A DNA stretch of 64,000 nucleotides from Ruminococcaceae bacterium Marseille-P2935. Lineage in GTDB: Bacteria > Bacillota > Clostridia > Oscillospirales > Ruminococcaceae. The stretch is from the NCBI GenBank assembly GCA_900104565.1, contig LT629952.1:1667123-1731122 (forward strand), read 5' to 3'. Under the pieces are notes generated by a model. That model was not told where the DNA came from. It was given only the letters and a program-made list of their open reading frames with translations, and did not search any database. Below, piece after piece: positions 16,442-25,233 of the stretch (its first letter is position 1; every line of letters begins with the position of its first letter). The position numbers and the translations under genes are program-made.

Positions 16442-17797
16442 ATGGACCGTTTCCCCTCCCGGCGGGCCTCTATCCGCTTAATCAGTTTTTTTGCTGCATT
16501 GTCGCTGGTTCTTGGCATTGTAGCTTTTGAAAATTACCGCAGTGCCCATTACGCCGGCCAACAGCTGGAAAACACTTATCAACGCTCTTTAGAGGATTTA
16601 ACCGGATATGTAAACGGTCTTTCTGCAACCCTGCAAAAAGCAGGTTATGCTGGTACTGCTCCTCAGCTGGCCAATCTTTCGGCTAAGCTTTGGCGGGAAT
16701 CCGGAGCCGCCAAAACAGCCCTTTCCTCCTTACCGCTGGGAGATGCCCATCTGGAAAACCTTTCCCGGTTCCTTTCTCAGGTGGGTGATTACTCCATGTA
16801 TCTGACCAAAAAAATGTCCCAAGGCGAAACCCTTTCTGGGGAGGAGCGGCAGAATCTTGCCAGAATGGAAGAAGCCTGCCTCACTCTTGCCCAACAGCTT
16901 GGCGAGCTGGAACGCCAGGTAACCCAGGAGGGACTTTCGGTAAGAGATTTGGAGAGTTCTCTGGGGCAAAATGATGTTGCACTGGCCGATTCTGCCGGCA
17001 TAATGGATGGTTTTTCTGAAATGGAAACCTCCTTTGATGGAATGCCCACGTTAATTTACGACGGTCCATTCTCTGACCATATTTTAGAGCGTACTCCCCG
17101 TCTGACCGAAAAGGCACCCCTCTTCACTCAGCAAAGCGCCCTGCAGCGGGCAGCACTCTGCGCCGGGGTGATGGAGGATCAGCTGAAATTTATGGGGGAT
17201 GAAAGCTCTAACATGGCCTGCTTCCAGTTTTCTACCGAAGAAGGAATCACCATGGGAATCACCAAGCAAGGGGGGTACCTCGCCTATCTTTCTAATCCAC
17301 GGCAGGTAGGCGAAGAAGCACTTTCAATTGATGCTACTATAAAAAGGGGACGCAGTTATTTAGAGCGATTGGGCTATACCTCCCTGGTTTCTACCTATTA
17401 TGAGCTTGCAGATGGCATCTGTACCATTAACTATGCGTTCTCTCAAAACGACATCACCTATTATACCGACCTGATAAAGGTTGGCGTGGCTTTAGATAAC
17501 GGCCAAGTTGTATTCTGTGACGCCAGGGGTTATATTACCAACCACACCGACCGCAAGCTGCCGGAACCGTTCATTGCCCAGGAAGAAGCCCAAAAGTCGG
17601 TAAATTCTACTCTGCAGGTTCGTTCTGTTTCGCTCAGCTGTATTCCAACCACCGGTTTAAACGAAGTTTATACCTATGAATTTAAAACCGAAGCCCCCGA
17701 TGGCCAAACTGTGCTGGTTTACATCAACGCTCAAACGGGAGCCGAAGAGCAGATCCTGCTCCTGCTGGAAAATGAAAACGGTACGCTCACCATATAA
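16442..17797 (+). CDS. ypeB: Germination protein YpeB
   Basis: Spore protein needed for incorporation and control of the cortex-lytic enzyme SleB. 451 residues: an N-terminal membrane anchor (about 10-28, LISFFAALSLVLGIVAFENY), an extracellular helical N-domain with YpeB-type sequence (QLENTYQRSLEDLTGYVNGL), and PepSY-type repeats in the C-terminal half (about 245-445, for example ALSIDATIKRGRSYLERLGY and GQTVLVYINAQTGAEEQILL). A strong AGGAGGTAATCAT precedes the ATG. Unusually, sleB is not adjacent: an intergenic region of about 900 nt lies upstream and no hydrolase gene follows. Confidence 0.9.
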   Translation: MDRFPSRRASIRLISFFAALSLVLGIVAFENYRSAHYAGQQLENTYQRSLEDLTGYVNGLSATLQKAGYAGTAPQLANLSAKLWRESGAAKTALSSLPLGDAHLENLSRFLSQVGDYSMYLTKKMSQGETLSGEERQNLARMEEACLTLAQQLGELERQVTQEGLSVRDLESSLGQNDVALADSAGIMDGFSEMETSFDGMPTLIYDGPFSDHILERTPRLTEKAPLFTQQSALQRAALCAGVMEDQLKFMGDESSNMACFQFSTEEGITMGITKQGGYLAYLSNPRQVGEEALSIDATIKRGRSYLERLGYTSLVSTYYELADGICTINYAFSQNDITYYTDLIKVGVALDNGQVVFCDARGYITNHTDRKLPEPFIAQEEAQKSVNSTLQVRSVSLSCIPTTGLNEVYTYEFKTEAPDGQTVLVYINAQTGAEEQILLLLENENGTLTI

Positions 17798-18123
17798 TGA
17801 AAATAAGATTCCTTCGTCTTGATCCGCAGGGTCACTTTTTCTCAGCAGGCATGCAGCCTTTTAAGCAGGGTTGTATCCATTCTGAGAAAAACAAGTATAT
17901 TTATTTTTCCGCTTGCTTCCCCAGCAAGTGCAGCATTGGGCACCCCTGTAAAGCCGTGCTTATACGCACGGGTACCATTCGCCTTGCAGGGCACGATGTG
18001 TGCAAAAGCCATACCACCTTGCCAAGCTTAAAACGAACGCATTTTCATCTGCATTCCTGCGGCTGATAACCGCTATAGAAAGGCAGCACGTTTTCCAACC
18101 CGCTAATAAGGGAACGAAAAATC
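17798..18123. other. Intergenic region after ypeB
   Basis: About 325 nt with no convincing gene; frames here lack ribosome binding sites. A hairpin follows at 18124. Confidence 0.35.
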
Positions 18124-18168
18124 AAGCAGCAGGCATCGCGGACTCCCTGTCCGTAATGCCTGCTGCTT
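18124..18168. terminator. Hairpin between convergent genes
   Basis: A 13-bp stem AAGCAGCAGGCAT/ATGCCTGCTGCTT with an inner GGAC/GTCC helix, between ypeB and the convergent small gene. T-tracts are short, but the stem is strong and could serve both directions. Confidence 0.6.
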
Positions 18169-18239
18169 TATACTGTTATCTTTCCAGTTTTAAAAAACCG
18201 CAATAAAGTGCGCTGCAAGGTAAATTACTTATGATAAAT

Positions 18240-18422
18240 TTAGTTTTTATCGTTTGTATTTTTAAATACAAAAACAAGCCCTATTACGCTGGTTGCTACT
18301 CCAACAAGGGCAAATGGGAAATCGCTGAAACTGCTTAAAATGGTATGATTCAAGCTATAATCCGACACACTAAGCAGTATGCCAAAAAGGATCAATGCAA
18401 TTCCTTGAATCTGTTTTTTCAT
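18240..18422 (-). CDS. Small two-helix membrane protein
   Basis: 60 residues from ATG 18422 (MKKQIQGIALILFGILLS), which follows GGGAGAG. Two hydrophobic segments, about residues 6-18 and 34-53, and a short charged C-terminus (FKNTNDKN). I recognise the type from Clostridia, but it has no named function. The base composition is like its neighbours. Confidence 0.6.
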   Translation of the reverse strand: MKKQIQGIALILFGILLSVSDYSLNHTILSSFSDFPFALVGVATSVIGLVFVFKNTNDKN

Positions 18423-18655
18423 AAAACAATATCTCTCCCTATCAAACATAAAATGTGCTCGTCTCGCATGCTTGTGATACAGCCTGAAATTTATTTTTCC
18501 ATATCTGGTAAAGGATAGGGCGGAGCAACCTGAAACAAGCCCTAAGCACCCGCACTCTCTTTCTGTTGTTACATATTTGAGCTACGATATAGGCCAACCA
18601 AACCGATTTTCCTGAGGAAAAGTATCACACATTACACAATATGCAATGTTTTATC
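18423..18655. other. Intergenic region
   Basis: No gene seen; ends at the first unit of the 115-bp repeat family. Confidence 0.35.
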
Positions 18656-18790
18656 TGCCGCAGACAGTTTTAATAAAACAGCAAAGTTTTTCCTGAACCG
18701 GGGTTTTCCCCTCTGTTTTATTAAAATTTATGCCCCCGCTCGGCAAAGCCCCGGGGATGGCAAATTAAAACTGTCTGTGACAGTTTTAAT
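18656..18790. repeat. Single unit of the 115-bp hairpin repeat
   Basis: One copy of the unit that forms the array at 19711-20430, in the same orientation. It runs from a CTGCCGCAGACAG hairpin end through TTAATAAAACAGCAAAG, TCTGTTTTATTAAAATTTATG and CCCCCGCTCGGCAAAG to a terminal TTAAAACTGtctgtgaCAGTTTTAA hairpin. The terminal hairpin contains the stop codon of the lipoprotein gene (18786-18788). Confidence 0.85.
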
Positions 18791-19463
18791 ACGTTAAAAT
18801 CAAATTATCCATATTCATATAATCGTCATCGCTGACGAAATAGACCCCATCCGAATCCTTCTGCACCTTAATCACTAAGGTTTTTTCTTCCTCATATCCA
18901 ATATTTCCCTTATGCTTGCTTGCAAGTTTTAAAACTCCTGCAGCATATTCATCTTCATATGCCTGTTCATCCAGATCATCAAACTCGCCTGCATCAAACC
19001 TGGCATTAAACTGGTCAATATACTCCTGCATATCCCCGTTCATTTTTTGGATAAAATCCATCGGCTGGAATTTCACTTCCACCAGGTAGCTGTCATCTGA
19101 CTTGGTGGATTTTACCACCTCATATTTGGCGTTTTTATATACGTCTTTATATAAATCTTTAATTTGCTGGTGTGTCTCTTCCGAAACCAAACGGATATCG
19201 AAATACTGTTCAAAATAAGCCGCCTCAGAATCAAGTTTAGACTCATATTCCTCTACAGACTGCTCCAGGGTTGCCTCAGTAATTTTCATATAATCATCAT
19301 ATTCTTCCAAATAGGTCGAATCTAAAATACTCTTTACATAATCAGAAGCATCAAAACCCGTGGGGTTTAAAACCGTACTGATAATTGTGCTGCAGCCAGC
19401 CAGGGTAACCATTAAGATTGCTGCGGCTAAACCGGCAGCCAATTTTTTAACCAATGAACTCAT
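18786..19463 (-). CDS. Putative lipoprotein of unknown function
   Basis: 225 residues. The start at 19463 (MSSLVKKLAAGL) fits AAAGGA 9 nt upstream. Signal peptide with lipobox LAGC at about residues 22-25. The mature part is acidic and helical (YLEEYDDYMKITEATLEQSV and similar), suggesting an extracytoplasmic helical domain followed by a beta-rich end (YEEEKTLVIKVQKDSDGVYF). I recall similar lipoproteins in Clostridia (DUF5105-like), but this is not a firm match. It lies between single and tandem copies of the same hairpin repeat, and its stop codon is inside the repeat. Confidence 0.65.
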   Translation of the reverse strand: MSSLVKKLAAGLAAAILMVTLAGCSTIISTVLNPTGFDASDYVKSILDSTYLEEYDDYMKITEATLEQSVEEYESKLDSEAAYFEQYFDIRLVSEETHQQIKDLYKDVYKNAKYEVVKSTKSDDSYLVEVKFQPMDFIQKMNGDMQEYIDQFNARFDAGEFDDLDEQAYEDEYAAGVLKLASKHKGNIGYEEEKTLVIKVQKDSDGVYFVSDDDYMNMDNLILTY

Positions 19464-19710
19464 AACAAACATTCCTTTAGCAATTATTTACAAATTATTT
19501 TACCATATATTTTTAGGGAAGACATGGTATTCCCTGTATTCTCAAATGAAAATCATCATTTTTTATAAAAAATTACTTTTTAGAAAATCCATTTCAAACG
19601 AATATATTCATAAAACAGTACCGTTTACCATAAACTAAAAGCTCAATTCCTGTTTTATGAAAAGTTACGCACAGGAGCTTCGCCTAATCGGCTTCTGCCC
19701 TTATGCGCTA

Positions 19711-20430
19711 TTAAAACTGTCTGCGGCAGTTTTAATAAAACAGCAAAGCTTTTTCTGAACGGGGTTTTCCCTCTGTTTTATTATAATTTATGCCCCCGCT
19801 CGGCAAAGCCTCAGGGATGGCAAATTAAAACTGTCTGCGGCAGTTTTAATAAAACAGCAAAGCTTTTCCTGAACGGGGTTTTCCCTCTGTTTTATTAAAA
19901 TTTATGCCCCCGCTCGGCAAAGCCTCGGGGATGGCAAATTAAAACTGTCTGCGGCAGTTTTAATAAAACAGCAAAGCTTTTTCTGAACGGGGGTTTTTCC
20001 CTCTGTTTTATTAAAATTTATGCCCCCACTCGGCAAAGCCTCGGGGATGGCAAATTAAAACTGTCTGCGGCAGTTTTAATAAAACAGCAAAGCTTTTCCT
20101 GAACGGGGTTTTCCCTCTGTTTTCTTAAAATTTATGCCCCCACTCGGCAAAGCCTCGGGGATGGCAAATTAAAACTGTCTGCGGCAGTTTTAATAAAACA
20201 GCAAAGCTTTTTCTGAACGGGGTTTTTCCCTCTGTTTTATTAAAATTTATGCCCCCACTCGGCAAAGCCTCGGGGATGGCAAATTAAAACTGTCTGCGGC
20301 AGTTTTAATAAAACAGCAAAGCTTTTTCTGAACGGGGTTTTTCCCTCTGTTTTATTAAAATTTATGCCCCCACTCGGCAAAGCCTCGGGGATGGCAAATT
20401 AAAACTGTCTGCGGCAGTTTTAATAAAACA
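19711..20430. repeat. Tandem array of about 115-bp hairpin-rich repeats (six units plus a partial)
   Basis: Units start at 19711, 19825, 19939, 20055, 20169 and 20284, with a final partial at 20399, so the period is 114-116 bp. Each holds (a) TTAAAACTGtctgcggCAGTTTTAA, a 9-bp-stem hairpin; (b) AATAAAACAG ... CTGTTTTATT as inverted arms around a G/C-rich core; and (c) a CCCC...GGGG hairpin around GGCaaaGCC. Units differ by a few bases only, so the array is recent. There are no variable spacers, hence it is not CRISPR. The last hairpin contains the sortase stop codon. Confidence 0.95.
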
Positions 20431-21424
20431 CCGGTTCTTTATGGCCAGGATTGTCAAAAACGCTGGTCATTTCCATTCCCTCCCCCGGCCTTAACAGCCT
20501 GGCCATAACCACAAAACGTTGGTCTGCCCTGTCTCCATAACGGCGGGTACAGGTGGAAAGGGTGAGAATTTTATCATCGCTGTTGACATCCACATCATAC
20601 TGATGCAAACTACGCAGCCTGGCCTCATCAATAATCCCCTGCAAATAGCCTGGGCTTGGGTTAGAGGCGATGTAATCAAAGGCAGTTTCGGTATAAAAAG
20701 CCGCAAAAACACGGAACACCATATCTTCATCTGCTGTGGAGTAATAAATAACCGGGGTTTGCTGTGCAAACCATAGGTAATGAAAGCTCATTAATTGGGA
20801 AAACATAATGTCGCCCGGTGCGCAAGCCCGTGGTTCGGGCGCTACGTTGCCCCAGTTATGCCCATATAAAACCGTATTGGCCGATATTTGGGTCCGGTTG
20901 CCAAACCGGGTATACTGGTCGGCATAAATGACTCCATAAAAACTTTCTTCCCGGTAAATTCCCCGGTCTACATAATATTGGTTATCGTCGCTCCAAAATA
21001 CCGGGTAGTTAATGTTTGTATTGGGTACCCGCACCCAGCCCCTGGTATCGCTGTTAATCGACTGATAATACGCAATACTAGGACCAAAGTCATTTCCCAC
21101 CCACGGCGCGCTTACAAAAGCCTTCATCTGCTCCCTCTGAGCCTGAATCTCTCGGTCACGCTCTTCTAAAATACCGGCCAATTCTTCGCCTGTTAAAATT
21201 TTAATCTGCGGCTTATAGCCTTCCGGCAGTTCCTTCGACACCTTGAGCGGCAAAGATTTTACCTCCGGCATATTTTGCGGGTCATAACGATAGGTCTGAG
21301 CCTGTACCGGCGTATAGCAGCCTGTGCTTAAAATAAAAAGGTCTGCTCCCGCCGCCATTGCCAGGAACGCCAAAAAGCCCCCCAGAACAATGATCCAACG
21401 GGGGATTTTTGTAAAGTTTTCCAA
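20420..21424 (-). CDS. Class B sortase
   Basis: Membrane-anchored transpeptidase that attaches surface or pilus proteins to the wall. 334 residues from a TTG codon (TGAGGTG lies 7 nt upstream; no suitable ATG). N-terminal transmembrane anchor at about 9-32. Catalytic His in GHNWGN (about 188), Cys in TLSTCTRRYGD (about 291), Arg in QRFVVMARLL. Close in plan to the sortase module inside the 9771-13055 protein. No substrate with a sortase signal is seen in the window. The stop codon lies within the terminal hairpin of the tandem repeat array, which probably also acts as terminator. Confidence 0.93.
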   Translation of the reverse strand: MENFTKIPRWIIVLGGFLAFLAMAAGADLFILSTGCYTPVQAQTYRYDPQNMPEVKSLPLKVSKELPEGYKPQIKILTGEELAGILEERDREIQAQREQMKAFVSAPWVGNDFGPSIAYYQSINSDTRGWVRVPNTNINYPVFWSDDNQYYVDRGIYREESFYGVIYADQYTRFGNRTQISANTVLYGHNWGNVAPEPRACAPGDIMFSQLMSFHYLWFAQQTPVIYYSTADEDMVFRVFAAFYTETAFDYIASNPSPGYLQGIIDEARLRSLHQYDVDVNSDDKILTLSTCTRRYGDRADQRFVVMARLLRPGEGMEMTSVFDNPGHKEPVFY

Positions 21425-22080
21425 TTGTCAACACCTCAATTGTCTAATTTGGAAAAGAACGGTTTACCGCAGCCGTCCTTTCCTTAAGCTAAGGCATTTC
21501 TGAAAGGCCTTTTCATTGTCCTTCCTGCTGGTAAACTTCCTGCCCAAAAGCCGGCAATTCGCACAGGCCCTTACGGCTTCTTTGTTCAGGCTGCTTCTTC
21601 AGTAGTTTTTGTTTGTTGCCTTTCAAATTTGCCTCAGTAAACAATAGGATAAATACCATGTGTAATGGTACGTTTGCGCAGCGGCCGAAAGCTGTAGCCC
21701 ACAAATAACTCTGGCACCTTTGCCTATAACCTTCGTGCACCTGCTTATGCACCCTGTGGAAGGCGCTTGCCCCCTACAGGGAAGCTGCCTTTGGATGCGG
21801 CTATGGACATCGTCTGCGCATAAACCATAACGACCGCTTTACGGTTATTATGGAAAGCGCCCATGTTTTAAAAATCAAAAATTCGGGCGCACCGCGAAAT
21901 TATTGTATCATATTTTTGGTTCAATTGTACAGTAACTGCTGCTAAGGATTGCATTTTTGTATGAGAACAGTTAAAATAGTTACCAGTCATCCATTGGGCT
22001 TTCAAAGACCATTCCGGTTTTATGAAACTGATCTTTTCTGCGCAGCAGCACTGTATGTACTCTTAAAACAGTCTGTTTCA
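21425..22080. other. Intergenic region with a diverged repeat
   Basis: About 650 nt without a convincing gene. Positions about 21866-21930 resemble the repeat piece at 16215-16275. At 22063-22087 a TTAAAAC ... GTTTTAA hairpin resembles the end hairpin of the 115-bp repeat. Confidence 0.45.
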
Positions 22081-22085
22081 GTTTT

Positions 22086-22117
22086 AAAAAAAGAAAGCCC
22101 CGGACAGCGTCCGGGGT
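22086..22117 (-). terminator. Terminator after the MFS gene
   Basis: On the minus strand: CCCCGGAC-gct-GTCCGGGG followed by CTTTCTTTTTTT. Confidence 0.9.
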
Positions 22118-22136
22118 TTGTTTTTATATGCCACTT

Positions 22137-23396
22137 TTATGCTTTTGTATGCACCTGTCCGGTTTGTTGGTTCCGGGGCTTGGTATCAGCCGGTTGTTTT
22201 TCAATGGAACCCAGCCATATTAGGCTGCCCACAGCCGAAACAACTGCCCCAGCCAGAAGCGTGTCCTTAACACCAACAGATTCCAGCATCCAGCCGCCCA
22301 ACAGGCTGCCAAATACTCCCCCCACCGTAAGGGTGGCTGTTACCAGCGCCTGGCCCTTCACTCGATCCTGCGGCTGCATTATCCGGTCTGTATAGTGAAC
22401 AGATGCCGGTACAAACAGGCCATAGGACAACAACTGAAACAATTGGGCTGCATAAACCGCCCACACCTGGCCCGCCAACAGAATTGCAACCGCCTTTATG
22501 GTAAAAAACACACCTGTAAGGCGCAGCAGGCTGTTACAAGAAAAGCGTCTAGCCAGCCTGCCAAACGCCAGCATGGCAATCAATTCCATTACGCCATCCA
22601 GTGCAAAGGAGATTCCAATGCCGGCACTGCTTCCGCCCAGGGACTCTAAAATATTGATCAGATAAGTATTGGTTAATCCAAAACAAAAAAATACCAGCAC
22701 CGCGCTGATTAAAAACAAAATGAATCTGGGGTAGTTTTTTACAAATGCACCTATGCTGTTTTCGCTTGGCTGACAAACAGCATCTTCTTTTATAATAGGC
22801 GCCCCGGATTTTGCGCCGGTTTTTCCGGCGCAAACCCGAAACGTGATGGCGAACAGTAAAACCACCAGATAAATAGCAATGTAAATAACCGGAAGGACTC
22901 CGGCGCCGTACCGCTCTACCGCTATACCCATACCATAGGCAGCGCCTGCAAAGGTGAGCGACCCAATTCCTCTGGCAATACCAAAATTAACCGGTGTGCC
23001 AGCGCGGGCAGTCTCCATAGCCATAGCGTTTAATAGCGGTGGAACCGTATAGGTTAAGGTAAATACAATAAGGAACAGCGCCGCAACCGGAAAAAACAAA
23101 TTGGGCGTTACTCCAAGAACAATACCAAATATTAAGGTGAGAAGCACCAGAAGCGCCGAAAGGGTATTCAGCGGCATTCTGGTGCTACGGTCAGCAAATG
23201 TAGCAACCAGCGGTTGGGCAACTGCGGCAGTTATATTGGATAATGCCAAAATAACCCCAACTGTACCGGTGTCATAACCACGGGAGAGCAGGTAAACCGC
23301 TGCAAAGTTGTTAACCCCGCAGAAAGCCATCCAAAATGTGCCTTGCAGAATGGCATATCGCAGGTTCAGTAACCGGAGCCTGCCTGCCTGTTTCAT
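22137..23396 (-). CDS. MFS transporter
   Basis: 419 residues with about 12 hydrophobic segments; major facilitator superfamily, probably the MFS_1-like/LacY-type permease group. The start at 23396 (MKQAGRLRLLNLRYA) is supported by AGAGGGGA upstream. Conserved pieces: LLSRGYDTGTVGVILALSNI in helix 2 and FADRSTRMPLN, the loop 2-3 motif. A long loop follows helix 6 (about 200-225). It is transcribed divergently from a Crp/Fnr-type regulator, which may control it. The substrate cannot be told from sequence. Confidence 0.85.
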   Translation of the reverse strand: MKQAGRLRLLNLRYAILQGTFWMAFCGVNNFAAVYLLSRGYDTGTVGVILALSNITAAVAQPLVATFADRSTRMPLNTLSALLVLLTLIFGIVLGVTPNLFFPVAALFLIVFTLTYTVPPLLNAMAMETARAGTPVNFGIARGIGSLTFAGAAYGMGIAVERYGAGVLPVIYIAIYLVVLLFAITFRVCAGKTGAKSGAPIIKEDAVCQPSENSIGAFVKNYPRFILFLISAVLVFFCFGLTNTYLINILESLGGSSAGIGISFALDGVMELIAMLAFGRLARRFSCNSLLRLTGVFFTIKAVAILLAGQVWAVYAAQLFQLLSYGLFVPASVHYTDRIMQPQDRVKGQALVTATLTVGGVFGSLLGGWMLESVGVKDTLLAGAVVSAVGSLIWLGSIEKQPADTKPRNQQTGQVHTKA

Positions 23397-23746
23397 GGCA
23401 TATTCCCCTCTCTGCATATCTCCTGTGTGTTTCATTTAAAATATCACATTTCGTTCCCAAGGGAATATGACATATGTCATAGTGCACATCGCAGCGGCCC
23501 TCCGCCCAGGTTTGGCAGCAAGCCTTAAAACGCCGCCAGGCCTTATAGAAAGAGACGCCCATTACCAAAATTCCACTCTTCGCTGGGGATTGCTTAAAAT
23601 ATTTTTAAGGCCGCAGGGTTTGTGTACAGTATTTATTAAGCTTTTGCTGCTGTTGAGCGGTCCATAAAAAACCTGTATTGGAACAATTTGAAACCGCTCC
23701 AAATATTAATTTGAGGCGAACGTTTCTTGCCGAATCATATTTTTGT

Positions 23747-23776
23747 GCCGCTGTCAGGCGGCGGAATGGAGTTTTT
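23747..23776 (+). promoter_or_regulatory. 5'-UTR hairpin GCCG-N8-CGGC before the SD (Crp-type gene)
   Basis: GCCG ctgtcagg CGGC then GGAATGGAG and the ATG at 23777. It has the same layout as sites at 29753, 52392 and 60847. The stem ends one or two nt before the Shine-Dalgarno, so folding could affect translation. Confidence 0.6.
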
Positions 23777-24451
23777 ATGAAAATCATCCAAGACCCACAG
23801 CTATTAAAAAAACTGCTCATCAAAAGTGGATTGCTGCAGGAAATACCAAGCATTGAGGACTACCAGCTGCAGCTGATAGGGTTTGAAAAGCAGGAATTGC
23901 TTTGCTGCTACCAGGATCCTATGGCCAATCTATTATTTTTGGTAGAAGGTCAGGTAGAAATAACCCGCACACTTTCTAATGGCAATACTGTTCTGTACTG
24001 CTTTTTGGAAAATGAGGGGGTGCTTGGGACAATGGAACTTGCAGAAAACGCACCCACTTTTTGTGACGTATGGGCAATGACCAATGGTTACCTGATTGGT
24101 ATTCCTATGGACCCGGAAAACAATCAAAAAATTCTGGACAACCATGACCTTTTGCTTTATTTGTTTCACAAACAAGCAGTTCAGATGAACTTCTGTGTTC
24201 AGCGTAGCGCTGTAAACTCTATTTGCCGGCTGGAAAACCGCCTGGCCAGCTATCTCTGTCATTCCGCAAAAGATGGTTTTTTAAACGAAAACCTTACCCG
24301 CCTGGCAGAACACCTGGGTACCAGCTACCGGCACCTTGCCCGTAACCTGCGCAATTTTGTACAGGCGGGGTACCTGGAACGCTGCGGCGATGGCAGCTAC
24401 CGGGTGACGGACCTGGCCGCTTTAAAAGAGCTGGGGCGGGATGTTTATTAA
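23777..24451 (+). CDS. Crp/Fnr-family transcriptional regulator
   Basis: 224 residues: N-terminal cyclic-nucleotide-binding-like beta barrel (about 25-135, for example LLFLVEGQVEITRTLSNGNT) and a C-terminal winged HTH (about 150-220; RLAEHLGTSYRHLARNLRNF is the recognition region). The start at 23777 is chosen because GGAATGGAG precedes it; longer upstream in-frame sequence lacks a site. It resembles the YeiL branch. Cysteines are not arranged as an Fnr [4Fe-4S] set. Divergent from the MFS gene, suggesting local control of it. Confidence 0.85.
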   Translation: MKIIQDPQLLKKLLIKSGLLQEIPSIEDYQLQLIGFEKQELLCCYQDPMANLLFLVEGQVEITRTLSNGNTVLYCFLENEGVLGTMELAENAPTFCDVWAMTNGYLIGIPMDPENNQKILDNHDLLLYLFHKQAVQMNFCVQRSAVNSICRLENRLASYLCHSAKDGFLNENLTRLAEHLGTSYRHLARNLRNFVQAGYLERCGDGSYRVTDLAALKELGRDVY

Positions 24452-24511
24452 AAGCTTTCTTCAACATATTTTTTAGTTGCCTGCCGAAGCAGCCGGTGGT
24501 TTTCTTATGCA

Positions 24512-24552
24512 AAAAACAGGCTACTGCTTAATGGAACAGCAGCCTGTTTTTG
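24512..24552 (+). terminator. Terminator after the Crp-type gene
   Basis: AAAACAGGCT ... AGCCTGTTTTT stem with inner CTG/CAG pairing and a T run. Confidence 0.85.
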
Positions 24553-24630
24553 CTGATTGCTTTTCGAAAGTATGTAACTCATTATAACGCTTTCGGACAA
24601 CGTCCAAAAAAGCTATGCGGCAGGTTATGA

Positions 24631-24963
24631 TTATAGCCCATAATGAATAATATATTTTTCCTGGTTTATTGCTCTCTCAAAAAGGTCAATTATAGTATTA
24701 TATTGACCTGTATTATATTTCTTAAAAATTGCAACAAAGAGTTTTGCCGACTCGGGCGGTATCAAGGTAATACCGGAATAAACCAAATTATTGGTTGGTA
24801 TGAAACGGGTGTGGCAATAGCACGGTATCCCTTCAAAATCTGGCATGAGCGGTTCTATAAAGTCATCATCAATACAAATGCAACCATAATTTTGAGGCTC
24901 ATAGCTATCGTATCTTTCATTTCCCGGAGCTGCTTCCATAATTCCAAACTCATGCGTTGCCAT
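24631..24963 (-). CDS. Conserved hypothetical protein
   Basis: 110 residues, start ATG after AGAAGGTGATAAA. Soluble, no membrane segment. Contains IDDDFIEPLMPDF, PCYCHT and GITLIPPESA. I recall very similar small proteins in many Clostridia, always of unknown function. Likely single-gene transcript. A 36-bp perfect palindrome lies just upstream. Confidence 0.7.
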   Translation of the reverse strand: MATHEFGIMEAAPGNERYDSYEPQNYGCICIDDDFIEPLMPDFEGIPCYCHTRFIPTNNLVYSGITLIPPESAKLFVAIFKKYNTGQYNTIIDLFERAINQEKYIIHYGL

Positions 24964-24997
24964 TTTATCACCTTCTTATTATGCCATAAATGCCATA

Positions 24998-25033
24998 ATA
25001 AAGCCTATGAGTCAATTGACTCATAGGCTTTAT
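24998..25033. repeat. Perfect 36-bp palindrome
   Basis: ATAAAGCCTATGAGTCAA is followed at once by its exact reverse complement, centred at 25015/25016, with no loop. It lies between two minus-strand genes. Transcribed, it would form a long hairpin, but no T-run follows on the minus strand, so it may be a terminator variant, an operator or a cruciform. Confidence 0.9.
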
Positions 25034-25077
25034 GAAACACTTCGTTATCGCGCTCTTAATGAACGCAGCCCGCCTTT

Positions 25078-25209
25078 TTATTCCTGTTCTTCCAAAATGA
25101 CATACCGTTTGCCCAGTTTTTCATACAGGCAGTCGGCCATGCGGGCAAACAGCGCCAGAAGCGCTCCTGCCCCAACCAGCAGCCAGAAGATTTTAAGCAA
25201 TATTTTCAT
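25078..25209 (-). CDS. Small single-pass membrane protein (43 aa)
   Basis: Too short for ordinary gene callers. ATG at 25209 after GGAGTGAAGGCAG. Sequence: a hydrophobic helix MKILLKIFWLLVGAGALLAL then a charged tail ending KRYVILEEQE. It starts 24 nt after the stop of the 192-residue gene on the same strand, so the two are probably co-transcribed. No family recognised. Confidence 0.65.
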   Translation of the reverse strand: MKILLKIFWLLVGAGALLALFARMADCLYEKLGKRYVILEEQE

Positions 25210-25233
25210 CTGCCTTCACTCCTTTGTCCGTCA

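Noticed and set aside
19711..20430. CRISPR array or ribosomal-type RNA repeats
   Set aside because: About 115-bp units are nearly identical throughout; no spacers and no coding frame.
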